Source of the DNA: Clusia tigrina
Lineage: Eukaryota; Arthropoda; Insecta; Diptera; Clusiidae
Length of the DNA stretch: 64,000 nucleotides
Reading direction: 5' to 3'
Assembly (NCBI GenBank): GCA_920105625.2
Contig: OV050030.1
Coordinates: 240,529,889-240,593,888, forward strand
A model generated the notes under the pieces. It saw only the letters and a program-made list of their open reading frames with translations. It ran no database searches and was not told the DNA's origin. A program made the translations under genes and the position numbers. Of the stretch, positions 23,709-35,855 are shown one piece after another. Position 1 is the stretch's first letter. The number at the start of each line of letters is the position of its first letter.

Positions 23709-23904
23709 ACGTCCTACACCTATCAAAGTTTGCAACATTCAAATGCTTGTAACTTTTTACTGGAGCGTCATAAAACCTTGAAATTTTGTAACAATAAAGT
23801 TCTCGAGCCTCTTGTCAATTTTAGCTATCGCTCAAAGCTATGCTACCCTTGTGTCCCAAATCAAACACTGATAAAACTTTTAATGGCCCTAACTTCTAAA
23901 CGGT
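23709..23904. repeat. Chimeric monomer (22141-type head, 22337-type tail)
   Basis: The head has CATTC, GTTCTCGAGCC and CCCTTGTGTCCC as in 22141. The tail has CTTTTAATGG and CTTCTAAACGG as in 22337. The switch falls in or near the shared AATCAAACACTGATAAAAC segment (about 23860-23878). A one-monomer deletion by in-register exchange explains both the chimera and the loss of one unit relative to 22141-23708. Confidence 0.85.
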
Positions 23905-25081
23905 ACGTCCTACACCTATCAAAGTTTGTAACATACAAATGCTTGTAACTTTTTACTGGAGCGTCATAAAACCTTGAAATTTTGTAACAATAAAGTACTC
24001 GAGCCTCTGCTCAATTTAAGCTATCGCTCAAAGATATGCTACCCTTGAGTCCCAAATAAAACACTGATAAAACTTCAAATGGCCCTAACTTCTATACGGA
24101 ACGTCCTACACCTATCAAAGTTTGCAACATACAAAAGCTTGTAACTTTTTACTGGAGCGTCATAAAACCTTGAAATTTTGTAACAATAAAGTACTCGAGC
24201 CTCTGCTCAATTTAAGCTATCGCTCAAAGTTATGCTACCCTTGAGTCCCAAATCAAACACTCATAAAACTTCAAATGGCCCTAACTTATTTACGGTACGT
24301 CCTACATCTATCAAAGTTTGCAACATACAAATGCTTGTAACTTTTTACTGGAGCGTCATAAAACCTCGAAATTTTGTAGCAATAAAGTACTCGAGCCTCT
24401 TCACAATTTAAGCTATCGCTCAAAGCTATGCTACCCTTGAGTCCCAAATAAAACACTGATTAAAATTTCAAATGGCCCTAACTTCTATACGGTACGTCCT
24501 ACACCTATCAAAGTTTGCAACATTCAAATGCTTGTAACTTTTTACTGGAGCGTCATAAAACCTTGAAATTTTGTAACAATAAAGTTCTCGAGCCTCTTGT
24601 CAATTTAAGCAATCGCTCAAAGCTATGCTACCCTTGTGTCCCAAATCAAACACTGATAAAACTTCAAATGGCCCTAAATTCTATACGGAACGTCCCACAC
24701 CTATCAAAGTTTGCAACATACAAATGCTTGTAACTTTTTACTGGAGCGTCATAAAACCTTGAAATTTTGTAACAATAAAGTACTCGAGCCTCTTGACAAT
24801 TTAAGTTATCGCTCACAGCTATGCTACCCTTGAGTCCCAAATCAAACACTGATAAAACTTCTAATGGCCCTAACTTCTAAACGGTTCGTCCTACACCTAT
24901 CAAAGTTTGCAACATACAAATGCTTGTAACTTTTTACTGGAGCGTCATAAAACCTTGAAATTTTGTAACAATAAAGTACTCGAGCTTCTGCTCAATTTAA
25001 GCTATCGCTCAAAGATATGCTACCCTTGAGTCCCAAATAAAACACTGATAAAACTTCAAATGGCCCTAACTTCTATACGGT
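23709..25081. repeat. Seven-monomer derivative of the preceding unit
   Basis: Monomers 23905, 24101, 24297, 24494, 24690 and 24886 correspond to 22533, 22729, 22925, 23121, 23317 and 23513. The first monomer, 23709, is a fusion of 22141-type and 22337-type monomers. Monomer 24297 is 197 bp, the only such length, because GATTAAATTTC became GATTAAAATTTC near 24459; it also reads CTTCACAATTT near 24399. The offset changes from 1,372 to 1,373 bp at that point. Confidence 0.83.
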
Positions 25082-25276
25082 ACGTCCTACATCTATCAAA
25101 GTTTGCAACATACAAATGCTTGTAACTTTTTGCTGGAGCGTCATAAAACCTCGAAATTTGTAACAATAAAGTACTCGAGCCTCTTGTCAATTTAAGCTAT
25201 CGCTCAAAGCTATGCTACCCTTGAGTCCCAAATAAAACACTGATAAAACTTCAAATGGCCCTAACTTCTATACGGT
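25082..25276. repeat. 195-bp monomer preceding the 17-monomer units
   Basis: This monomer belongs to the Domain II 1-bp-deletion class: TTTTTGCTGG, ACCTCG and AAATTTGTAAC in place of AAATTTTGTAAC. It corresponds to 46043-46237 at the head of the later copy of this region. Confidence 0.9.
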
Positions 25277-26256
25277 ACGTCCTACATCTATCAAAGTTTG
25301 CAACATTCAAATGCTTGTAACTTTTTACTGGAGCGTCATAAAACCTTGAAATTTTGTAACAATAAAGTACTCGAGCCTCTTGTCAATTTAAGCTATCGCT
25401 CAAAGCTATGCTACCCTTGTGTCCCAAATCAAACACTGATAAAACTTCAAATGGCCCTAACTTCTATACGGAACGTCCTACACCTATCAAAGTTTGTAAC
25501 ATACAAATGCTTGTAACTTTTTACTGGAGCGTCATAAAACCTTGAAATTTTGTAACAATAAAGTGCTCGAGCCTCTTGTCAATTTAAGTTATCGCTCACA
25601 GCTATGCTACCCTTGAGTCCCAAATCAAACACTAATAAAACTTTTAATGGCCCTAACTTCTAAACGGTACGTCCTACACCTATCAAAGTTTGCAACATAC
25701 AAATGCTTGTAACTTTTTACTGGAGCGTCATAAAACCTTGAAATTTTGTAACAATAAAGTACTCGAGCCTCTGCTCAATTTAAGCTATCGCTCAAAGATA
25801 TGCTACCCTTGAGTCCCAAATAAAACACTGATAAAACTTCAAATGGCCCTAACTTCTATACGGAACGTCCTACACCTATCAAAGTGTGCAACATACAAAA
25901 GCTTGTAACTTTTTACTGGAGCGTCATAAAACCTTGAAATTTTGTAACAATAAAGTACTCGAGCCTCTGCTCAATTTAAGCTATCGCTCAAAGTTATGCT
26001 TCCCTTGAGTCCCAAATCAAACACTCATAAAACTTCAAATGGCCCTAACTTATTTACGGTACGTCCTACATCTATCAAAGTTTGCAACATACAAATGCTT
26101 GTAACTTTTTACTGGAGCGTCATAAAACCTCGCAATTTTGTAACAATAAAGTACTCGAGCCTCTTGTCAATTTAATCTATCGCTCAAAGCTATGCTACCC
26201 TTGAGTCCCAAATCAAAAACTGATTAAATTTCAAATGGCCCTAACTTCTATACGGT
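25277..26256. repeat. Canonical pentamer a-b-c-d-e
   Basis: Type a has CATTC and CCCTTGTGTCCC and ends GGA. Type b has AGTTTGTAACATAC, GTGCTCGAG, CACAGC, ACTAATAAAAC and TTTTAATGG. Type c has CTCTGCTC, GATATGC and AAATAAAAC. Type d has AAGTGTGCAAC, ACAAAAGCTTG and CACTCATAAAAC. Type e has CTACATC, ACCTCG and AAAAACTGATTAAATTT. Other copies of this order are at 35856, 36836, 40754, 46238, 49961 and 54075. Confidence 0.87.
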
Positions 26257-28607
26257 ACGTCCTACACCTATCAAAGTTTGCAACATTCAAATGCTTGTAA
26301 CTTTTTACTGGAGCGTCATAAAACCTTGAAATTTTGTAACAATAAAGTACTCGAGCCTCTTGTCAATTTAAGCTATCGCTCAAAGCTATGCTACCCTTGT
26401 GTCCCAAATCAAACACTGATAAAACTTCAAATGGCCCTAACTTCTATACGGAACGTCCTACACCTATCAAAGCTTGCAACATACAAATGCTTGTAACTTT
26501 TTACTGGAGCGTCATAAAACCTTGAAATTTTGTAACAATAAAGTACTCGAGCCTCTTGTCAATTTAAGTTATCGCTCACAGCTATGCTACCCTTGAGTCC
26601 CAAATCAAACACTGATAAAACTTCTAATGGCCCTAACTTCTAAACGGTACGTCCTACACCTATCAAAGTTTGCAACATACAAATGCTTGTAACTTTTTAC
26701 TGGAGCGTCATAAAACCTCGAAATTTTGTAGCAATAAAGTACTCGAGCCTCTTGTCAATTTAAGCTATCGCTCAAAGCTATGCTACCCTTGAGTCCCAAA
26801 TCAAACACTGATAAAACTTCTAATGGCCCTAACTTCTAAACGGTACGTCCTACACCTATCAAAGTTTGCAACATACAAATGCTTGTAACTTTTTACTGGA
26901 GCGTCATAAAACCTTGAAATTTTGTAACAATAAAGTACTCGAGCCTCTGCTCAATTTAAGCTATCGCTCAAAGTTATGCTTCCCTTGAGTCCCAAATCAA
27001 ACACTCATAAAACTTCAAATGGCCCTAACTTATTTACGGTACGTCCTACATCTATCAAAGTTTGCAACATACAAATGCTTGTAACTTTTTACTGGAGCGT
27101 CATAAAACCTCGCAATTTTGTAACAATAAAGTACTCGAGCCTCTTGTCAATTTAATTTATCGCTCAAAGCTATGCTACCCTTGAGTCCCAAATCAAAAAC
27201 TGATTAAATTTCAAATGGCCCTAACTTCTATACGGTACGTCCTACACCTATCAAAGTTTGCAACATTCAAATGCTTGTAACTTTTTACTGGAGCGTCATA
27301 AAACCTTGAAATTTTGTAACAATAAAGTACTCGAGCCTCTTGTCAATTTAAGCTATCGCTCAAAGCTATGCTACCCTTGTGTCCCAAATCAAACACTGAT
27401 AAAACTTCAAATGGCCCTAACTTCTATACGGAACGTCCTACACCTATCAAAGCTTGCAACATACAAATGCTTGTAACTTTTTACTGGAGCGTCATAAAAC
27501 CTTGAAATTTTGTAACAATAAAGTACTCGAGCCTCTTGTCAATTTAAGTTATCGCTCACAGCTATGCTACACTTGAGTCCCAAATCAAACACTGATAAAA
27601 CTTCTAATGGCCCTAACTTCTAAACGGTACGTCCTACACCTATCAAAGTTTGCAACATACAAATGCTTGTAACTTTTTACTGGAGCGTCATAAAACCTCG
27701 AAATTTTGTAGCAATAAAGTACTCGAGCCTCTTGTCAATTTAAGCTATCGCTCAAAGCTATGCTACCCTTGAGTCCCAAATAAAACACTGATTAAATTTC
27801 AAATGGCCCTAACTTATATACGGTACGTCCTACACCTATCAAAGTTTGCAACATTCAAATGCTTGTAAGTTTTTACTGGAGCGTCATAAAACCTTGAAAT
27901 TTTGTAACAATAAAGTACTCGAGCCTCTTGTCAATTTAAGCAATCGCTCAAAGCTATGCTACCCTTGTGTCCCAAATCAAACACTGATAAAACTTCAAAT
28001 GGCCCTAAATTCTATACGGAACGTCCTACACCTATCAAAGTTTGCAACATACAAATGCTTGTAACTTTTTACTGGAGCGTCATAAAACCTTGAAATTTTG
28101 TAACAATAAAGTACTCGAGCCTCTTGACAATTTAAGTTATCGCTCACAGCTATGCTACCCTTGAGTCCCAAATCAAACACTGATAAAACTTCTAATGGCC
28201 CTAACTTCTAAACGGTACGTCCTACACCTATCAAAGTTTGCAACATACAAATGCTTGTAACTTTTTACTGGAGCGTCATAAAACCTTGAAATTTTGTAAC
28301 AATAAAGTACTCGAGCTTCTGCTCAATTTAAGCTATCGCTCAAAGATATTCTACCCTTGAGTCCCAAATAAAACACTGATAAAACTTCAAATGGCCCTAA
28401 CTTCTATACGGTACGTCCTACATCTATCAAAGTTTGCAACATACAAATGCTTGTAACTTTTTGCTGGAGCGTCATAAAACCTCGAAATTTGTAACAATAA
28501 AGTACTCGAGCCTCTTGTCAATTTAAGCTATCGCTCAAAGCTATGCTACCCTTGAGTCCCAAATCAAACACTGGTAAAACTTCAAATGGCCCTAACTTCT
28601 ATACGGT
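25277..28607. repeat. 17-monomer HOR, unit 1 (3,331 bp)
   Basis: There are sixteen 196-bp monomers and a closing 195-bp monomer at 28413. It begins with a pentamer of types a-b-c-d-e (25277-26256). It then has a, an AAGCTTGCAAC monomer (26453), a GTAGC monomer (26649), CTTCCC plus CACTCAT (26845), CGCAATTTTG plus AATTTATCGC (27041), a (27237) and six more ending in the 195-bp type. From 26845 onward it matches unit 2 at 3,331 bp. The segment 26061-26844 does not match in order, so the unit is internally mosaic. Confidence 0.85.
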
Positions 28608-31600
28608 ACGTCCTACACCTATCAAAGTTTGCAACATTCAAATGCTTGTAACTTTTTACTGGAGCGTCATAAAACCTTGAAATTTTGTAACAATAAAGTA
28701 CTCGAGCCTCTTGTCAATTTAAGCTATCGCTCAAAGCTATGCTACCCTTGTGTCCCAAATCAAACACTGATAAAACTTCAAATGGCCCTAACTTCTATAC
28801 GGAACGTCCTACACCTATCAAAGTTTGTAACATACAAATGCTTGTAACTTTTTACTGGAGCGTCATAAAACCTTGAAATTTTGTAACAATAAAGTGCTCG
28901 AGCCTCTTGTCAATTTAAGTTATCGCTCACAGCTATGCTACCCTTGAGTCCCAAATCAAACACTAATAAAACTTTTAATGGCCCTAACTTCTAAACGGTA
29001 CGTCCTACACCTATCAAAGTTTGCAACATACAAATGCTTGTAACTTTTTACTGGAGCGTCATAAAACCTTGAAATTTTGTAACAATAAAGTACTCGAGCC
29101 TCTGCTCAATTTAAGCTATCGCTCAAAGATATGCTACCCTTGAGTCCCAAATAAAACACTGATAAAACTTCAAATGGCCCTAACTTCTATACGGAACGTC
29201 CTACACCTATCAAAGTGTGCAACATACAAAAGCTTGTAACTTTTTACTGGAGCGTCATAAAACCTTGAAATTTTGTAAAAATAAAGTACTCGAGCCTCTT
29301 GTCAATTTAAGTTATCGCTCAAAGCTATGCTACCCTTGAGTCCCAAATCAAAAACTGATTAAATTTCAAATGGCCCTAACTTCTATACGGTACGTCCTAC
29401 ACCTATCAAAGTTTGCAACATTCAAATGCTTGTAACTTTTTACTGGAGCGTCATAAAACCTTGAAATTTTGTAACAATAAAGTACTCGAGCCTCTTGTCA
29501 ATTTAAGCTATCGCTCAAAGCTATGCTACCCTTGTGTCCCAAATCAAACACTGATAAAACTTCAAATGGCCCTAACTTCTATACGGAACGTCCTACACCT
29601 ATCAAAGTTTGCAACATACAAATGCTTGTAACTTTTTACTAGAGCGTCATAAAACCTTGAAATTTTGTAACAATAAAGTACTCGAGCCTCTTGTCAATTT
29701 AAGTTATCGCTCACAGCTATGCTACCCTTGAGTCCCAAATCAAACACTGATAAAACTTCTAATGGCCCTAACTTCTAAACGGTACGTCCTACACCTATCA
29801 AAGTTTGCAACATACAAATGCTTGTAACTTTTTACTGGAGCGTCATAAAACCTTGAAATTTTGTAACAATAAAGTACTCGAGCTTCTGCTCAATTTAAGC
29901 TATCGCTCAAAGATATGATATCCTTGAGTCCCAAATAAAACACTGATAAAACTTCAAATGGCCCTAACTTCTATACGGTACGTCCTACATCTATCAAAGT
30001 TTGTAACATACAAATGCTTGTAACTTTTTACTGGAGCGTCATAAAACCTCGAAATTTTGTAACAATAAAGTACTCGAGCCTCTTGTCAATTTAAGCTATC
30101 GCTCACAGCTATGCTACCCTTGAGTCCCAAATCAAACACTGATAAAACTTCTAATGGCCCTAACTTCTAAACGGTACGTCCTACACCTATCAAAGTTTGC
30201 AACATACAAATGCTTGTAACTTTTTACTGGAGCGTCATAAAACCTTGAAATTTTGTAACAATAAAGTACTCGAGCCTCTGCTCAATTTAAGCTATCGCTC
30301 AAAGTTATGCTTCCCTTGAGTCCCAAATCAAACACTCATAAAACTTCAAATGGCCCTAACTTATTTACGGTACGTCCTACATCTATCAAAGTTTGCAACA
30401 TACAAATGCTTGTAACTTTTTACTGGAGCGTCATAAAACCTCGCAATTTTGTAACAATAAAGTACTCGAGCCTCTTGTCAATTTAATTTATCGCTCAAAG
30501 CTATGCTACCCTTGAGTCCCAAATCAAAAACTGATTAAATTTCAAATGGCCCTAACTTCTATACGGTACGTCTACACCTATCAAAGTTTGCAACATTCAA
30601 ATGCTTGTAACTTTTTACTGGAGCGTCATAAAACCTTGAAATTTTGTAACAATAAAGTACTCGAGCCTCTTGTCAATTTAAGCTATCGCTCAAAGCTATG
30701 CTACCCTTGTGTCCCAAATCAAACACTGATAAAACTTCAAATGGCCCTAACTTCTATACGGAACGTCCTACACCTATCAAAGCTTGCAACATACAAATGC
30801 TTGTAACTTTTTACTGGAGCGTCATAAAACCTTGAAATTTTGTAACAATAAAGTACTCGAGCCTCTTGTCAATTTAAGTTATCGCTCACAGCTATGCTAC
30901 CCTTGAGTCCCAAATCAAACACTGATAAAACTTCTAATGGCCCTAACTTCTAAACGGTACGTCCTACACCTATCAAAGTTTGCAACATACAAATGCTTGT
31001 AACTTTTTACTGGAGCGTCATAAAACCTCGAAATTTTGTAGCAATAAAGTACTCGAGCCTCTTGTCAATTTAAGCTATCGCTCAAAGCTATGCTACCCTT
31101 GAGTCCCAAATAAAACACTGATTAAATTTCAAATGGCCCTAACTTATATACGGTACGTCCTACACCTATCAAAGTTTGCAACATTCAAATGCTTGTAAGT
31201 TTTTACTGGAGCGTCATAAAACCTTGAAATTTTGTAACAATAAAGTACTCGAGCCTCTTGTCAATTTAAGCAATCGCTCAAAGCTATGCTACCCTTGTGT
31301 CCCAAATCAAACACTGATAAAACTTCAAATGGCCCTAAATTCTATACGGAACGTCCTACACCTATCAAAGTTTGCAACATACAAATGCTTGTAACTTTTT
31401 ACTGGAGCGTCATAAAACCTTGAAATTTTGTAACAATAAAGTACTCGAGCCTCTTGACAATTTAAGTTATCGCTCACAGCTATGCTACCCTTGAGTCCCA
31501 AATCAAACACTGATAAAACTTCTAATGGCCCTAACTTCTAAACGGTACGTCCTACACCTATCAAAGTTTGCAACATACAAATGCTTGTAACTTTTTACTG

Positions 31601-31937
31601 GAGCGTCATAAAACCTTGAAATTTTGTAACAATAAAGTACTCGAGCTTCTGCTCAATTTAAGCTATCGCTCAAAGATATTCTACCCTTGAGTCCCAAATA
31701 AAACACTGATAAAACTTCAAATGGCCCTAACTTCTATACGGTACGTCCTACACCTATCAAAGTTTGCAACATACAAATGCTTGTAACTTTTTGCTGGAGC
31801 GTCATAAAACCTCGAAATTTGTAACAATAAAGTACTCGAGCCTCTTGTCAATTTAAGCTATCGCTCAAAGCTATGCTACCCTTGAGTCCCAAATCAAACA
31901 CTGATAAAACTTCAAATGGCCCTAACTTCTATACGGT
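28608..31937. repeat. 17-monomer HOR, unit 2 (3,330 bp)
   Basis: This is the second unit of the 3,331-bp register, one base shorter because monomer 30568 reads ACGTCTACACC (a C is lost near 30571). It starts a-b-c followed by a d/e chimera (29196) and then a again, so the pentamer is reduced to a tetramer. Monomer 29784 has the unusual GATATGATATCC, and 29980 combines AGTTTGTAACATAC with CACAGC. From 30176 to 31937 it follows unit 1 closely. It closes with the 195-bp monomer at 31743, which reads CTACACC where most of that class read CTACATC. Confidence 0.85.
29196..29391. repeat. Chimeric d/e monomer
   Basis: The head is d-type (AAGTGTGCAAC, ACAAAAGCTTG, GTAAAAATAAAG). The tail is e-type (CTTGTCAATTTAAGTTATC, AAAAACTGATTAAATTT). 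The switch lies between the AAAAATAAAG word near 29278 and CTTGTC near 29298. This converts the five-monomer order into four and leaves the phase intact. Confidence 0.87.
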
Positions 31938-33440
31938 ACGTCCTACACCTATCAAAGTTTGCAACATTCAAATGCTTGTAACTTTTTACTGGAGCGTCAT
32001 AAAACCTTGAAATTTTGTAACAATAAAGTACTCGAGCCTCTTGTCAATTTAAGCTATCGCTCAAAGCTATGCTACCCTTGTGTCCCAAATCAAACACTGA
32101 TAAAACTTCAAATGGCCCTAACTTCTATACGGAACGTCCTACACCTATCAAAGTTTGTAACATACAAATGCTTGTAACTTTTTACTGGAGCGTCATAAAA
32201 CCTTGAAATTTTGTAACAATAAAGTGCTCGAGCCTCTTGTCAATTTAAGTTATCGCTCACAGCTATGCTACCCTTGAGTCCCAAATCAAACACTAATAAA
32301 ACTTTTAATGGCCCTAACTTCTAAACGGTACGTCCTACACCTATCAAAGTTTGCAACATACAAATGCTTGTAACTTTTTACTGGAGCGTCATAAAACCTT
32401 GAAATTTTGTAACAATAAAGTACTCGAGCCTCTGCTCAATTTAAGCTATCGCTCAAAGATATGCTACCCTTGAGTCCCAAATAAAACACTGATAAAACTT
32501 CAAATGGCCCTAACTTCTATACGGAACGTCCTACACCTATCAAAGTGTGCAACATACAAAAGCTTGTAACTTTTTACTGGAGCGTCATAAAACCTTGAAA
32601 TTTTGTAAAAATAAAGTACTCGAGCCTCTTGTCAATTTAAGTTATCGCTCAAAGCTATGCTACCCTTGAGTCCCAAATCAAAAACTGATTAAATTTCAAA
32701 TGGCCCTAACTTCTATACGGTACGTCCTACACCTATCAAAGTTTGCAACATTCAAATGCTTGTAACTTTTTACTGGAGCGTCATAAAACCTTGAAATTTT
32801 GTAACAATAAAGTACTCGAGCCTCTTGTCAATTTAAGCTATCGCTCAAAGCTATGCTACCCTTGTGTCCCAAATCAAACACTGATAAAACTTCAAATGGC
32901 CCTAACTTCTATACGGAACGTCCTACACCTATCAAAGTTTGCAACATACAAATGCTTGTAACTTTTTACTAGAGCGTCATAAAACCTTGAAATTTTGTAA
33001 CAATAAAGTACTCGAGCCTCTTGTCAATTTAAGTTATCGCTCAAAGATATGCTACCCTTGAGTCCCAAATCAAACACTGATAAAACTTCTAATGGCCCTA
33101 ACTTCTAAACGGTACGTCCTACACCTATCAAAGTTTGCAACATACAAATGCTTGTAACTTTTTACTGGAGCGTCATAAAACCTTGAAATTTTGTAACAAT
33201 AAAGTACTCGAGCTTCTGCTCAATTTAAGCTATCGCTCAAAGATATGATATCCTTGAGTCCCAAATAAAACACTGATAAAACTTCAAATGGCCCTAACTT
33301 CTATACGGTACGTCCTACATCTATCAAAGTTTGTAACATACAAATGCTTGTAACTTTTTACTGGAGCGTCATAAAACCTCGAAATTTTGTAACAATAAAG
33401 TACTCGAGCCTCTTGTCAATTTAAGCTATCGCTCAAACCT
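31938..33440. repeat. 17-monomer HOR, partial unit 3
   Basis: This matches 28608-30110 monomer by monomer: a, b, c, d/e chimera at 32526, a at 32722, TACTAGAGCG at 32918, GATATGATATCC at 33114 and AGTTTGTAACATAC at 33310. It then departs at CTCAAACCTATGC near 33432. One internal difference is CTCAAAGATATGC near 33042, where unit 2 has CTCACAGCTATGC. Confidence 0.85.
32526..32721. repeat. Chimeric d/e monomer, second copy
   Basis: This has the same d head and e tail as 29196-29391 at 3,330 bp offset. It was inherited through duplication of the HOR, which dates the fusion before that duplication. Confidence 0.86.
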
Positions 33441-34093
33441 ATGCTACCCTTGAGTCCCAAATCAAACACTGGTAAAACTTCAAATGGCCCTAACTTCTAA
33501 ACGGTACGTCCTACACCTATCAAAGTTTGCAACATTCAAATGCTTGTAACTTTTTACTGGAGCGTCATAAAACCTTGAAATTTTGTAACAATAAAGTAAT
33601 CGAGCCTCTGCTCAATTTAAGTTATCGCTCAAAGATATGCTACCCTTGAGTCCCAAATAAAACACTGATAAAACTTCAAATGGCCCTAACTTCTATACGG
33701 AACGTCCTACACCTATCAAAGTTTGCAACATACAAAAGCTTGTAACTTTTTACTGGAGCGTCATAAAACCTTGAAATTTTGTAACAATAAAGTACTCGAG
33801 CCTCTGCTCAATTTATGTTATCGCTCAAAGTTATGCTACCCTTGAGTCCCAAATCAAACACTCATAAAACTTCAAATGGCCCTAACTTATTTACGGTACG
33901 TCCTACATCTATCAAAGTTTGCAACATACAAATACTTGTAACTTTTTACTGGAGCGTCATAAAACCTCGAAATTTTGTAGCAATAAAGTACTCGAGCCTC
34001 TTGTCAATTTAAGCTATCGCTCAAAGCTATGCTACCCTTGAGTCCCAAATAAAACACTGATTAAATTTCAAATGGCCCTAACTTCTATACGGT

Positions 34094-34289
34094 ACGTCCT
34101 ACACCTATCAAAGTTTGCAACATTCAAATGCTTGTAACTTTTTACTGGAGCGTCATAAAACCTTGAAATTTTGTAACAATAAAGTACTCGAGCCTCTTGA
34201 CAATTTAAGTTATCGCTCACAGCTATGCTACCCGTGAGTCCCAAATCAAACACTGATAAAACTTCTAATGGCCCTAACTTCTAAACGGT
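34094..34289. repeat. Chimeric monomer marking a one-monomer deletion (junction 1)
   Basis: The head (CATTC, preceded by GGT) matches monomer 52313. The tail (CTTGACAATTTAAGTTATC, CACAGC, CCCGTGAGTCCC) matches monomer 52509. Copy 3 of the block keeps both monomers intact. The switch lies between CATTC (about 34123) and CTTGAC (about 34196). Confidence 0.86.
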
Positions 34290-35659
34290 ACGTCCTACAC
34301 CCATCAAAGTTTGCAACATACAAATGCTTGTAACTTTTTACTGGAGCGTCATAAAACCTTGAAATTTTGTAACAATAAAGTACTCGAGCTTCTGCTGAAT
34401 TTAAGCTATCGCTCAAAGATATGCTACCCTTGAGTCCCAAATAAAACACTGATAAAACTTCAAATGGCCCTAACTTCTATACGGTACGACCTACATCTAT
34501 CAAAGTTTGCAACATACAAATGCTTGTAACTTTTTGCTGGAGCGTCATAAAACCTCGAAATTTGTAACAATAAAGTACTCGAGCCTCTTGTCAATTTAAG
34601 CTATCGCTCAAAGCTATGCTACCCTTGAGTCCCAAATCAAACACTGGTAAAACTTCAAATGGCCCTAACTTCTATACGGTACGTCCTACACCTATCAAAG
34701 TTTGCAACATTCAAATGCTTGTAACTTTTTACTGGAGCGTCATAAAACCTTGAAATTTTGTAACAATAAAGTACTCGAGCCTCTTGTCAATTTAAGCTAT
34801 CGCTCAAAGCTATGCTACCCTTGTGTCCCAAATCAAACACTGATAAAACTTCAAATGGCCCTAACTTCTATACTGAACGTCCTACACCTATCAAAGTTTG
34901 TAACATACAAATGCTTGTAACTTTTTACTGGAGCGTCATAAAACCTTGAAATTTTGTAACAATAAAGTGCTCGAGCCTCTTGTCAATTTAAGTTATCGTT
35001 CACAGCTATGCTACCCTTGAGTCCCAAATCAAACACTAATAAAACTTTTAATGGCCCTAACTTCTAAACGGTACGTCCTACACCTATCAAAGTTTGCAAC
35101 ATACAAAAGCTTGTAACTTTTTACTGGAGCGTCATAAAACCTTGAAATTTTGTAACAATAAAGTACTCGAGCCTCTGCTCAATTTAAGCTATCGCTCAAA
35201 GTTATGCTACCCTTGAGTCCCAAATCAAACACTCATAAAACTTCAAATGGTCCTAACTTATTTACGGTACGTCCTACATCTATCAAAGTTTGCAACATAC
35301 AAATGCTTGTAACTTTTTACTGGAGCGTCATAAAACCTCGAAATTTTGTAACAATAAAGTACTCGAGCCTCTTGTCAACTTAAGTTATCGCTCAAAGCTA
35401 TGCTACCCTTGAGTCTTAAATCAAAAACTGATAAAACTTCAAATGGCCCTAACTTCTATACGGTACGTCCTACATCTATCAAAGTTTGCAACATACAAAT
35501 GCTTGTAACTTTTTGCTGGAGCGTCATAAAACCTCGAAATTTGTAACAATAAAGTACTCGAGCCTCTTGTCAATTTAAGCTATCGCTCAAAGCTATGCTA
35601 CCCTTGAGTCCCAAATCAAACACTGGTAAAACTTCAAATGGCCCTAACTTCTATACGGT

Positions 35660-35855
35660 ACGTCCTACACCTATCAAAGTTTGCAACATTCAAATGCTTG
35701 TAACTTTTTACTGGAGCGTCATAAAACCTTGAAATTTTGTAACAATAAAGTACTCGAGCCTCTTGTCAATTTAAGCTATCGCTCAAAGCTATGCTACCCT
35801 TGTGTCCCAAATCAAACACTGATAAAACTTCAAATGGCCCTAACTTCTATACGGT
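35660..35855. repeat. Extra a-type monomer before the pentamers
   Basis: This is an a-type monomer with GGT rather than GGA at its end and CATTC in the next monomer. It sits directly before another a-type at 35856. The doubling of a is not seen in copies 2 and 3 of the block. Confidence 0.75.

Larger units (their letters stand above)
32722..35855. repeat. 16-monomer block, copy 1
   Basis: This block recurs at 37816-40949 (offset 5,094 bp) and at 50941-54270. Diagnostic words are TACTAGAGCG, GATATGATATCC, CTCAAACCTATGC, AAGTAATCGAGCC, ATTTATGTTATCGC, ACAAATACTTG, CACCCATCAAAG, CTTCTGCTGAATTT, GGTACGACC, CTATACTGAACG and GAGTCTTAAATC. It contains two 195-bp monomers (34486, 35465). In this copy one monomer has been lost through the chimera at 34094. 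Confidence 0.86.
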
